Assembly: GCA_016710585.1 (NCBI GenBank) | Contig: JADJVN010000007.1 | Span: 1 to 29,578 of the forward strand | Direction of reading: 5' to 3' | From: Saprospiraceae bacterium | Lineage (GTDB): Bacteria > Bacteroidota > Bacteroidia > Chitinophagales > Saprospiraceae | Length of the DNA: 29,578 nt | The notes under the pieces: model-generated | Databases searched by the model: none | The model's input: only the letters and a program-made list of their open reading frames with translations | What the model was told of the DNA's origin: nothing | In this document: positions 7,529 through 15,812 of the stretch, piece by piece | Layout of the letters: the number at the start of each line of letters is the position of its first letter | How positions within the stretch are numbered: the first letter of the stretch is position 1 | Position numbers and translations under genes: made by a program

Positions 7529-8122
7529 TTATATTTTTTTATGCATCACTAAATTAGAAAACCAAGTGAAACACTCAGCATTTTTATTTCCAGTTTCATT
7601 ATCACATTGATAAAATAATAGGTAAAGAATAATATTAGTAGAAAGCATTTCAATAAGATGATCTACTCTATGATTGGCTGATATCCAATCTCCAGTATTA
7701 TTGCCTTCACTCCATGAGTTGAATGCTTCATCGTGAAGCAATATTACTTGAAGCACATCTTTATCATCTATATATTTCTCTGCAAATTTACAGGCAAAAA
7801 AAGCATGGTTATTTTCTTTGCTTTTAGGTAATTCACTGTTGACTTTATATTTAAAAGTATCATGAATTAAAGCAATCAATCTTAACTTATATCTATTTTC
7901 TGAATTTGAATATTTATTAATATTATTTAGAACATGCCCAATGTGATAGATTACTTCACCTTCGGGATGACCTTTTCTGGGTTTACCCCAGATTAAACCA
8001 GCAACAAAATCTTTGTTAGAGACAATATTTCTTTCTAATATTGTTTCTGGTTGAATGATAATCTCAATCATTCTTTTCACTTCAATGTTTGATTCGCTAT
8101 TTAAATCCATAAAATTCTCCAT
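7529..8122 (-). CDS. HD-domain metal-dependent hydrolase
   Basis: A 197-residue protein with the HD pattern in order: H60 and H63 in YHIGHVLNNI, H87-D88 in LIALIHDTFKYKV, H106 in NNHAFFACKFAEKY, and H130-D131 in LLHDEAFNSW. HD proteins usually hydrolyse phosphate esters; a few are diiron oxygenases. The ligand set here is complete. The ATG at 8122 overlaps the PHP stop by 26 bases; the Met at 8110 is an equally possible start with a 14-base overlap. The overlap with the PHP phosphoesterase suggests the two act on one phosphorylated intermediate, which is inference. This HD gene is intact, unlike the second HD gene at 14089-14937. Confidence 0.8.
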   Translation of the reverse strand: MENFMDLNSESNIEVKRMIEIIIQPETILERNIVSNKDFVAGLIWGKPRKGHPEGEVIYHIGHVLNNINKYSNSENRYKLRLIALIHDTFKYKVNSELPKSKENNHAFFACKFAEKYIDDKDVLQVILLHDEAFNSWSEGNNTGDWISANHRVDHLIEMLSTNIILYLLFYQCDNETGNKNAECFTWFSNLVMHKKI

Positions 8123-8986
8123 TAAGGCAATCCATTTCTCTCCATGTTTTCAGGTTTTTTGAATGAAAATCTGACCCAAAAGTTACATTAAGCTCACATT
8201 CATTTGCAAACTCATGAAAGATTTCATTCAAAATGCTTGCTTCTGAAATGCTATCGTAAGAGTGCATTTCTATACCCCAAAGACCAATTTGTTTAGCTTT
8301 TATCAAGTTCTCCTTATATTTTATTTCTCCTTCACGTATTTTTTTTACATCTTTATTAAACTGATATGCTGGATGTGCTATTACAGAATACCCTCCATCA
8401 CTTTTTACTGATTCAATACATTTTGCAAGTTCAGGATACACAGATAATTCTATAAACTCGGGGGTATTGAAAAAATAATTTTTGAAATTCTGAAATTCAC
8501 AAATCCATGTGAAACATTCTTATTACATAAATATGTATATACATCTCGCCTCGTTAGTGATATTTTATTGTGTAGAAACTTTAACTGATTACTTCCAATT
8601 TTAAGTTCAATTAACTCATCAATGTTTAAATTTGGTGTATTAAATAAACATCTAGCCTTTACAATTGCTTGTTCTGCAACCTTTCTGCGTAAACCTTGGT
8701 AATAGGATAAAAAATTAAACGTGTTTTCAAATTTCCCTTTTGGGAAATAGGCAAGTAGTTCTGAATTAAAACCAAATACCGTATCAACAAAATTTATCTC
8801 AATTGCTGGTATTCCAATAATATCTAATTTTTCTGTAGCTACTAAGAAATCATTTACGCCATCAAATGTATCATGGTCTGTTAATGCCACTATTTCAAGG
8901 CCTTTATTTTTAGCCATTTCGGCTAATTCGTTTGGCCATAAGGAGCCATCTGAATATTTGGAATGAAAGTGTAAATCTGCTCTCAT
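8097..8986 (-). pseudogene. PHP-domain phosphoesterase, split by one frameshift
   Basis: PHP enzymes hydrolyse phosphate esters with a trinuclear metal site. The first part (8986-8450) carries LHFHSKYSDG (H6, H8, D13), VALTDHDT (H38) and GIPAIEIN. It stops at 8450 after IPPSL. The second part, open from 8441 and extendable upstream, carries YSVIAHPAYQ, GIEMHS and TFGSDFHS, the remaining metal ligands. The two frames overlap: in the second frame bases near 8500-8445 read CEFQNFKNYFFNTPEFIELS, a natural bridge to VYPELAKCIE. So one single-base indel at about 8500-8510 separates the halves. All expected metal ligands exist across both parts, so the lesion is recent or an assembly error. It lies 28 bases after the radical SAM gene. 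Confidence 0.85.
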
Positions 8987-9014
8987 GATTTTAGGTATTT
9001 ATTTATCGATATTT

Positions 9015-9776
9015 TCATTTATTAATTTCAACAATATAATCTGAACACTTTGAACACAAATTGTAGTTCTTCCTCAATCCTTTTCTCAGGTCACTAATTT
9101 GCTTTTGTCTAATATCCCCATACCATATATCAATTATATTATCCTTATTGATGTCGCCTATCTTATGTATTGCATAATAATCTAAGCAACACATCACAAC
9201 AGAGCCGTCATATCTAATGTCAATTTTATTTTCAATTTTAGAGCAAGCAGCAGTAAGAGGTAATGACAAAGTTTCTTCTTTATGAGAAACATAACCAGCT
9301 CTATTTCCAAAATTATCCCCGCCTTTGATAATGTAAAATTCCCAATTATGGTCACGTAACTTGAGTTCTTCCAAGAAGTAATTACATTTTTCTTGAAACT
9401 CTTCTTCGGTTTTCCAGTCATAAATTGAAAGGGCAAACTCCTTTATATTGTATGTTTTCAAGCGTTCAACAATGTGCTTTTTTAAAAAATCTCCATTAGT
9501 TACTAAGTAATTATTTAAACCTAATTCTTTGCACTTCTCAAAAAATGAAAATATTCGATTATCTGTAAAAACTTCATTAAAAAAATGAAAAGCAATACGA
9601 CCATTATACTTGATTGCTGCCAGTTCATATAGCACTTTATGAACCAATTCTTCAGGCATACGGACCTTTTCTCGATTGTCCAGTGTTCTGGTACAAAATG
9701 AACATGATCTATTACAGTATGAGTTAATCTCTATCGAGATTTTTTCAAAAATGGGATATGGAATATTGTCTTTCAT
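9015..9776 (-). CDS. Radical SAM/SPASM-domain enzyme
   Basis: Start taken at Met 9776 (MKDNIPYPIFEKISIEIN), one base after the deacetylase stop; a longer frame from 9815 would overlap that gene by 38 bases. The [4Fe-4S] site CNRSCSFC (C21, C25, C28) is the radical SAM CxxxCxxC. The protein has a shortened TIM-barrel with YLVTNGDFL. A C-terminal SPASM/twitch-like region contains DGSVVMCCLDY and a final CSKCSDYI. Such enzymes perform dehydrogenation, epimerisation or methylthiolation on sugars and peptides. With no precursor-peptide gene visible, a sugar or amino-acid substrate in the surrounding cluster is more likely. 253 residues is short for a SPASM enzyme. Confidence 0.85.
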   Translation of the reverse strand: MKDNIPYPIFEKISIEINSYCNRSCSFCTRTLDNREKVRMPEELVHKVLYELAAIKYNGRIAFHFFNEVFTDNRIFSFFEKCKELGLNNYLVTNGDFLKKHIVERLKTYNIKEFALSIYDWKTEEEFQEKCNYFLEELKLRDHNWEFYIIKGGDNFGNRAGYVSHKEETLSLPLTAACSKIENKIDIRYDGSVVMCCLDYYAIHKIGDINKDNIIDIWYGDIRQKQISDLRKGLRKNYNLCSKCSDYIVEINK

Positions 9777-9777
9777 T

Positions 9778-10491
9778 TCAATTAAGTTTAGATTTGAATT
9801 TTTCCAACGTGTCAAAATAAGTTATGTACTTTCTTGGTATTTCAAAAGCTGATGTTGCATTATTTGCATAACCATTAATGCATGTCAAGGCATTAGTAAA
9901 ACCTGATTGAGAAACTATTTCGATAACTTCACTATTGTAATCCCCGTGTGGAAAAGAGAACGAATTGATTTTATTGCCTATAACTTGTTCTAATGTATCC
10001 TTACTTGTTTTAACTTCAGTAATCGCTGTATCATTATCTACCTGAGCCAACTTAACATGATTCATTGTATGAGCACCAATTTCAACACCCAGTTGATTTA
10101 GTTCTAAAAGCATACTTTGTGAAAGAATTTTAAGACTTTTATATTCATGACCGTTTATTATGGCATGTTTACCCAAAAATCCGGCTAATGGATATATTGT
10201 TGAAGGGAAATTGAATTTTTCTAAAACTGGAAAAGTGACATCATAAAACTTTTCACAGCCATCATCAAACGTTAAAACAACATAATTTGCATCGATATTA
10301 TTTATTTTTAAAATCATATCCATTGCTTCATTTAAGGATATCACTTTGTAATTAGAATTTTTAAGAAAAAACATTTGATTAGAAAATTCTTTAACGCTGC
10401 AAAAACAATTAGGATTTGTTTCAGAATCAGGAGCATCACCAATTTGATGATATAATAGTATGTTTATGTTTGTGCTATTTGAGTTTATCAT
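9778..10491 (-). CDS. Polysaccharide deacetylase (NodB/CE4 family)
   Basis: A 237-residue NodB-homology protein. Motif 1 TFDDG (74-78) gives the catalytic base and metal Asp, motif 2 HTMNH (141-145) the two metal histidines, and motif 3 SFPHGDYN (179-186) the active-site groove. No signal peptide is present, so it acts in the cytoplasm on a precursor rather than on exported polymer. It removes acetyl groups from N-acetylated sugars or lipid-linked sugars in known relatives. It begins directly after the glycosyltransferase stop, which suggests glycosylation followed by deacetylation as in MshA/MshB-like or teicoplanin-type logic (inference). Confidence 0.88.
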   Translation of the reverse strand: MINSNSTNINILLYHQIGDAPDSETNPNCFCSVKEFSNQMFFLKNSNYKVISLNEAMDMILKINNIDANYVVLTFDDGCEKFYDVTFPVLEKFNFPSTIYPLAGFLGKHAIINGHEYKSLKILSQSMLLELNQLGVEIGAHTMNHVKLAQVDNDTAITEVKTSKDTLEQVIGNKINSFSFPHGDYNSEVIEIVSQSGFTNALTCINGYANNATSAFEIPRKYITYFDTLEKFKSKLN

Positions 10492-11673
10492 CTAAATAGA
10501 TTTATAGTCGTTGTTAAGTTTAAGTAAGGCATTTATCGAGTTCTTGACACCATCAAAGTTTAATACAATTTTAGTTGATTTTATATCCTCAATCATGCTT
10601 ACTATAATATTTGACAAGCTCTCTTTGTCCAGATCCTCTGGTTTTAATATGGACAAGCTGCCGTATTTTTCAAATAGTGTAATTCTTAAATCCTGCTCTT
10701 TATTAACTCCAGAAAATCCTCTTTGGTAGACTAACATTGTTTTTTTTGCAGCTATTGACTCAATTATGGAATTGTAGCCACCGAGTGAAATAACTAGGGA
10801 AGCAGTTGATAGATATTTTAAATATTCATTGCCATCAAAACAATGAATATTTATATCCAACGAAGCAATAGAATAAACCTTTTCTTTTAAACTACTGAAA
10901 TCTTTTTGAAACGCACCGGAAAAAAGTACGAGCTTGTGTTTTATCTTTTCCTTAATTAATAAATGACTATCAATTATGGCATCCAGTAATTCATTGCCAA
11001 GACGACCAGCAGCAACCGATACCAGGACAAGAGGGTAATCAGCTGAAATTTCCTTGTTTGGTATTTGTCTTACAATATAGCCCGTATGAAAAATTGGGAC
11101 TGCTACTTTTGCAACTTTCGAAAAACTAAATGTTAAATCTGCCATTCTTTCATCACCATGAACAAGGATTAAGTCATACCATTTATTTATCAATTCAGAT
11201 ATATACTCATCTTTTTCTCCTCCTCCATTTGATTCTATAATGTCCCGAACGCTTGATACTACTTTGGATAATGGATTAGATTTCTTTACTTCTTTAATCA
11301 GTTCAATCACTTCGTTTTCGAAAAGTAAACCAAAGGGGAAATGCTCCGTAATTAGAATGTCAGGTATAACATTCAATACCGTTTCTTGAATAATATTTTT
11401 GCGAAGAATAAAACATTCCTCAATGGTAAATGATGAATCTACTGATAATAAGAAGTCTGAATTTTCCTCTTTATATATAGCTGGTAATTGTATGTATTTC
11501 ACTGTTTCTGGCAAGTCGAAATTGGGTACACTTTCGCCACCATTGATGATGTATACTTCAAAATATTTACTTAAACCACTTGCCAGTTCAAGTGCTCTAA
11601 CGAAATGCCCTATGCCATAAACATATTGACAGTGAAGAATAATTTTCGGTTTAATATATATTTTTGAACCCAT
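10492..11673 (-). CDS. MurG/GT28-like glycosyltransferase (COG4671-like)
   Basis: A 393-residue protein with the two-Rossmann GT-B plan. The N-terminal half has LHCQYVYGIGHFVRALELAS, the GxGHxxRxxxLA acceptor-domain signature, followed by VYIINGGESV. The C-terminal half has LVISLGGYNSIIESIAAKKT and LVYQRGFSGVNKEQDLR, the nucleotide-sugar binding signature of MurG and COG4671 proteins. No membrane segment or signal peptide is seen. It probably transfers a sugar from a UDP- or dTDP-sugar to a small acceptor. It sits 8 bases after the dehydrogenase and abuts the deacetylase. Confidence 0.8.
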   Translation of the reverse strand: MGSKIYIKPKIILHCQYVYGIGHFVRALELASGLSKYFEVYIINGGESVPNFDLPETVKYIQLPAIYKEENSDFLLSVDSSFTIEECFILRKNIIQETVLNVIPDILITEHFPFGLLFENEVIELIKEVKKSNPLSKVVSSVRDIIESNGGGEKDEYISELINKWYDLILVHGDERMADLTFSFSKVAKVAVPIFHTGYIVRQIPNKEISADYPLVLVSVAAGRLGNELLDAIIDSHLLIKEKIKHKLVLFSGAFQKDFSSLKEKVYSIASLDINIHCFDGNEYLKYLSTASLVISLGGYNSIIESIAAKKTMLVYQRGFSGVNKEQDLRITLFEKYGSLSILKPEDLDKESLSNIIVSMIEDIKSTKIVLNFDGVKNSINALLKLNNDYKSI

Positions 11674-11681
11674 AAACAGTT

Positions 11682-12611
11682 TTAATAAAAGGTATTATAA
11701 TTTACTACCCCCTTGATTATATCGTTGTTGAAAAAGTCTTTAATCACCTTTGAAGCATAAGGTGCTTGGGTATCTGGCCCTATATATCCAGCGACATGAG
11801 GAGTAACTTTTATATTGGGATATTTATTAAATGGATGGTTCAATGGTATAGGTTCCACTTCTAAAACATCAAGGCATGCACCTGATAGCTTTTTGTTTTC
11901 TAAAGCAAGAATAAGATCAGACTCTACCAGATGGCCACCCCTGCCAACATTAATTAAAAAAGATGCGTCAGGTAAAAAATTGAAAAGGTGTGTGTTTAAA
12001 ATCCCTTTTGTTTCACTCGTTAATGGCAATTGACATACTAAAACATTGCATTTCTTTGCAAAATTGCAAAGTTCAGCCTCTCCAATAAATACATCATCAA
12101 TTACTCTTTCCTTCTTTGTGCTAACCCAACCAGATACCTCAAAGCCGAAATTTATAAGTTTAGTTGCACTTGCAGAACCTAATAGCCCCAAGCCCAAAAT
12201 CCCTACCCTAATTTTATTTTGATGAATTGTTTTAAATATTTCTGGCTGGTCTTCAGTAATATTTACAATATTGGTATTAGGGAAGTATTTTTCTAAAATT
12301 TGCTCAACAACGTAATTTGAAACACGATTTATCAAATAGTCATCAACGAGTCTAACAAGAGGTACTACAGGGGAAAGATATGGAGAGTCAATAATGTGTT
12401 CTACTCCGCTACCACAGGAGAGTATCAATTTCAAATTAGGCAAACTTTTTAGGAATGGCGGTATATTAAGCCAAATAATTACAACTTCTATTTCAGATAA
12501 TTCTACTTCCTTTATTGAAGTTACTACATTGAAATCAGCAAAAGTTCCTTTTAAATAATTACGAAACTCCTCAGCACCTTTTACATCAGATTGAATTAGT
12601 ATTGTTTTCAT
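11682..12611 (-). CDS. D-isomer-specific 2-hydroxyacid dehydrogenase
   Basis: Start chosen at Met 12611 (MKTILIQ) because it gives the common ATGA overlap with the upstream stop; an ATG three codons earlier (12620) is possible. The NAD(P)-binding motif GILGLGLLG is followed by the family signature INVGRGGHLVESDL with the substrate-binding Arg, the Glu of CLDVLEVEP, and the general acid His of VTPHVAGYIG. It resembles the GhrA/hydroxypyruvate reductase branch (LNHPFNKYPNIKVTPH). About 309 residues is normal. It would reduce or oxidise an alpha-keto/hydroxy acid, possibly a sugar-acid intermediate made by the neighbouring Gfo/Idh/MocA enzyme. Confidence 0.88.
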   Translation of the reverse strand: MKTILIQSDVKGAEEFRNYLKGTFADFNVVTSIKEVELSEIEVVIIWLNIPPFLKSLPNLKLILSCGSGVEHIIDSPYLSPVVPLVRLVDDYLINRVSNYVVEQILEKYFPNTNIVNITEDQPEIFKTIHQNKIRVGILGLGLLGSASATKLINFGFEVSGWVSTKKERVIDDVFIGEAELCNFAKKCNVLVCQLPLTSETKGILNTHLFNFLPDASFLINVGRGGHLVESDLILALENKKLSGACLDVLEVEPIPLNHPFNKYPNIKVTPHVAGYIGPDTQAPYASKVIKDFFNNDIIKGVVNYNTFY

Positions 12612-14086
12612 TTGCAGCATGCTTTTACAAGACCAAAATTCGATTTGACTATATTATTTTCGCCCCTTTTTCTTAAAATATTAGAAGAATAAATCCCACT
12701 CATAATTTGCACTGGAATAAGATGGTCTTCAATCTGAGAAGTGATTGAATCCTTGGTTCTTGATCCTGTTAAATAGTCTGCAAATTCTTCCACAACTTTA
12801 AATTTCACCCATTCCATTGTAATCATCGATTTATCTTCAGAGTTCTGGCAATCTAGAATATCTCTAAGATTATAAACTTGGGGTTGCTTTGAAGTAGTAG
12901 CTACTAAAGGATTCTGGAAAATATAAATCTCGAAGTGATTTTTACCACCTAAATAATCTTCTACTCCGTTTATTTCATCATGTTTATCGCAGGCCTGATA
13001 AGCGTGGATTTGTATATTTTGAAATGGGCCTTGTTGGATATTGTAACTTTCGTGTTTAATTCGCCCATTCCCTTTATACAAATCATCCCCAGGTTTAAGC
13101 CATGTTCTCCCTGCAAAACCATTGTGTATAAGATTCACATTAAAATTAGCAATCGGTTCTTCATTCTTCTTTAACGTAATAATTGATGAAAGATCAATTT
13201 CCCCAAAGTCACTGCATATTTGTTTAAGCTGTTCATCGTTCAGTTGATTTACTAAATTATATTTTTCGCCAAAAATGTTTAAGTAATCGTTCTCATTAAA
13301 TTGAGTAAAAAAGCCATTGGGTTGAATCAAAGAACTTACAATTTCCATTGTGTCAGCGAATTTTTCATGAACATTTGCTGCTTTATAAAACTGGTATATT
13401 GTATCAAAAATATGATATCCACTGTGTGAAGCTTTGCCGTAACCTGAACAATATGGGTGATATCCTTGGGTAACTATTTCATTTGGCAATCGCCATTGAC
13501 CATCAGAATGATAAGCTTGAACAAAAGTAATAGGGCAGTTAGTTTTTTCCCCAACCTCACGAATTTTGTCAATGACAAACTGAAACCCTTTATGAAATCT
13601 GCGATGTGAATTAATCATGAATACAGTTTCTTTTTCAAACTGTAATTTTTTGTATTTTTCTAGTAAGATAAAATAATCATCCAGTATCCCTTCCGCATTT
13701 GAAAGGTCACTTATAGCGTTTACCCTGGTTGTTATTGGTTTATCCATAAGAATATTTAAACCATTTTGTAATGCCCATTCGGCATAAGCTTTATGGACTA
13801 GTGGTTCAGTGGCTATTATTACACCTGATATTTCTTTTTCTCGAACAAAATTTGAAAGTCTCTTTGAAAATTCAGCAGGCATAATATCTTTAAATGGTTG
13901 AATTAACCATAACTCAGTTTGTTCAAATTTTTTTGCAGCCTTATGAACTTCCGAACCTTGGCTTTCTAAGTCAATTATTAATTCTAATTTAATATTGCTG
14001 ATTCTATGCAAAGCTGGAAGGTAAACCCGCCTGGCATGTGGGCCACAACCAATTAATATAATATTTGATTTTTTATTGATTGCCAT
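12608..14086 (-). CDS. Gfo/Idh/MocA-family NAD(P)-dependent oxidoreductase
   Basis: A 492-residue protein. The N-terminal Rossmann motif is ILIGCGPHARRVYLPAL. The substrate-domain entry LNILMDKPIT corresponds to the EKP motif with Met-Asp in place of Glu-Glu, and SHRRFHKGFQFVID follows. The family is typically 330-400 residues; this one is longer, with an extended middle (about 280-400) containing YHPYCSGYGKASHSGYHIFD, which supplies histidines near the expected catalytic site. It oxidises sugar hydroxyls in known members, feeding amino-sugar or inosose synthesis. It begins 2 bases after the broken HD gene. Confidence 0.82.
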   Translation of the reverse strand: MAINKKSNIILIGCGPHARRVYLPALHRISNIKLELIIDLESQGSEVHKAAKKFEQTELWLIQPFKDIMPAEFSKRLSNFVREKEISGVIIATEPLVHKAYAEWALQNGLNILMDKPITTRVNAISDLSNAEGILDDYFILLEKYKKLQFEKETVFMINSHRRFHKGFQFVIDKIREVGEKTNCPITFVQAYHSDGQWRLPNEIVTQGYHPYCSGYGKASHSGYHIFDTIYQFYKAANVHEKFADTMEIVSSLIQPNGFFTQFNENDYLNIFGEKYNLVNQLNDEQLKQICSDFGEIDLSSIITLKKNEEPIANFNVNLIHNGFAGRTWLKPGDDLYKGNGRIKHESYNIQQGPFQNIQIHAYQACDKHDEINGVEDYLGGKNHFEIYIFQNPLVATTSKQPQVYNLRDILDCQNSEDKSMITMEWVKFKVVEEFADYLTGSRTKDSITSQIEDHLIPVQIMSGIYSSNILRKRGENNIVKSNFGLVKACCK

Positions 14087-14088
14087 TT

Positions 14089-14937
14089 TTATATTGTTTG
14101 AAGATATTTTTTTGTAATTGCTATATTAACCGGAAGTTGTTTTATAGCATTAATTAAAAGCGGGTTTATTTTTCTTTCCTCTAATTCTTGAATAATAAAG
14201 GCTATATGCAGGTCAATCTCTTCGTCCTTTTCTGCCCTAATCCTAATATCGGTTTTGCCCAAGCTATCACAGAGAAAAAGTATACCAATTTCTTCCTTGA
14301 AATCAGGAAATTGGGATGCAATATCTAAACATACTTTTTCGCATTCTTTGCTTTTTGAGAAGCTTATCGAATAACCATGTGACGCTCTTCTTGCTGCATC
14401 ACGGATTTCCTAACTCAAAATGTAACCTCATCGCCCTATATAAGCTATCTGTGGAATAGTTAAACTAAAGGAATTTTTTAGTAATTTATGAATGAAGGAG
14501 TCTTCATAAATAATTAAATTTTCAGAAATTGCTTCATGGCCATAAAAATTATGCTCGAATTTGCCACCTTCACTTTTGAAGTTTCTTGCAAATTTTCCAA
14601 TATGCAAAATAATGCCAATTTTAATTAAGTCATATTTTGCTATGTTATCAATTTTTACAGCTAGTTTACTTTTGATTTTATCTTCAACTTGCCATTCGAT
14701 AAAATACTCGGATATAGTAGTTATGTATGCATCTAATACAACTTTTGTGTGCGTAATTATACCAAATTGATGCCAGTTACTTACATGTTCATTTGGGTCA
14801 TCAGGATTTATTTGGAAATTTTCGTTTTCAGGCCTAGGCTCGATTATCTGTCTGGCAATATCTACCAGCATATCTAAAAGTTTATTAGAAATGATATTTA
14901 TGTCCTGTGGATATAAACCTTCGTTATTCAATTTCAT
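14089..14937 (-). pseudogene. HD-domain protein with lost catalytic Asp and two in-frame stops
   Basis: Residues 1-169 are open (14937-14431) and carry HD features: HQFGIITHTK (H56, H63), LIKIGIILHIGKFARNF and FYGHEAISENL. The usual LHDIGK reads LHIGK (H112, I113), so one whole codon, the metal-binding Asp, is missing near 14601. TGA at 14430-14428 and TAG at 14412-14410 interrupt the frame. The same frame then reads on as EIRDAARRASHGYSISFS to LPVNIAITKKYLQTI with TAA at 14091-14089, 2 bases before the next gene. In the stop-containing patch another frame gives RAMRLHFELGNP, so paired compensating indels probably explain both stops. Total length (about 282 codons) and gene packing show it was once a normal operon gene. 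Confidence 0.82.
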
Positions 14938-14957
14938 GTTATTAAACTATTTTTTTA

Positions 14958-15812
14958 TCAATAAGGCATTTCTCCGCCAATGGTTACACGCTTTAAAACC
15001 CTTCTAATACTGGAATCAAATGACGGTCTGTAATGTATCGTAGACCGATTGTCCCAGAATACCAAATCACCATCATGCCAATGATGTTCGTATTTGTAAC
15101 TAAGGTTAATTATATGGTCATTCAATTTTGAAAACAATTCATTTCCAACTTTATAAGGAACACCAACAAAATCTAACTCATATGCAATATTCAAGTAAAG
15201 AATTTTTTCTTTAGTAAGAGGATGCGTTCTAACCAAAGGATGAGGGAAGGTATCCCCCGGAGGAATATCAATGTTTCTATCAACATATTTCGCTGAAACA
15301 GAACCAAATGGTCTATAAAAAGGATTATACGTAATTGAATTTATTTCTTCAATAATCGATTTGGTTTCAGAATCAAGCATATTGTATGCCTGTACCATAT
15401 CGAACCATACTGTTGGTGCAGAATTTAGATGAATATCCAATGCGTATAGCAAAGATGCTGATGATGGACATTTTAACCACTGGTGATCTGAATGCGGCAG
15501 TACTTCTTGATGCCCCAAATATGAATTAGAATATTCATGTGCTTGATTTCCAACTATCACAATCGGATTACTAGAATCCTTGCTGCCTAATACAGGAAAT
15601 TTATTATCAGGTACAAATGGAGGCCCAAAACGAAAAGCAAAATCACTTAATTGTTCATCAGTTAAGTGTTGGTCTTTAAAGACGACAACTTTATACTTAC
15701 TAAGTAAATCCTGAATTTGAATTATTAAAGTAGCAGATAAATCGCTAGCTAAATTTATTTTATCAATTGTTACACCTATACCATTTTTATTTGGGGATAT
15801 ATTATGATTCAT
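14958..15812 (-). CDS. TauD/TfdA-family Fe(II)/2-oxoglutarate-dependent dioxygenase
   Basis: A 284-residue protein of normal family length. The iron ligands are H107 and D109 in VLPHSDHQWL and H260 in WDNRSTIHYRP; the 2-oxoglutarate-binding Arg lies in the following RRVLKRV. The N-terminal block YKVVVFKDQHLTDEQLSDFA is typical. TauD-like enzymes hydroxylate taurine, sulfonates, phosphonates, amino acids or antibiotic precursors. The start ATG overlaps the WYL stop by 4 bases (ATGA), so translation is probably coupled to the defence operon. The following gene encodes an HD protein; dioxygenase plus HD pairs are known from phosphonate breakdown (PhnY/PhnZ, TmpA/TmpB), but this HD protein lacks a key residue. 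Confidence 0.85.
   Translation of the reverse strand: MNHNISPNKNGIGVTIDKINLASDLSATLIIQIQDLLSKYKVVVFKDQHLTDEQLSDFAFRFGPPFVPDNKFPVLGSKDSSNPIVIVGNQAHEYSNSYLGHQEVLPHSDHQWLKCPSSASLLYALDIHLNSAPTVWFDMVQAYNMLDSETKSIIEEINSITYNPFYRPFGSVSAKYVDRNIDIPPGDTFPHPLVRTHPLTKEKILYLNIAYELDFVGVPYKVGNELFSKLNDHIINLSYKYEHHWHDGDLVFWDNRSTIHYRPSFDSSIRRVLKRVTIGGEMPY

Noticed and set aside
9015..10491. RiPP (modified peptide) locus around the radical SAM/SPASM enzyme
   Set aside because: No small precursor-peptide gene, protease or RRE-like domain nearby; neighbours are sugar-active enzymes.
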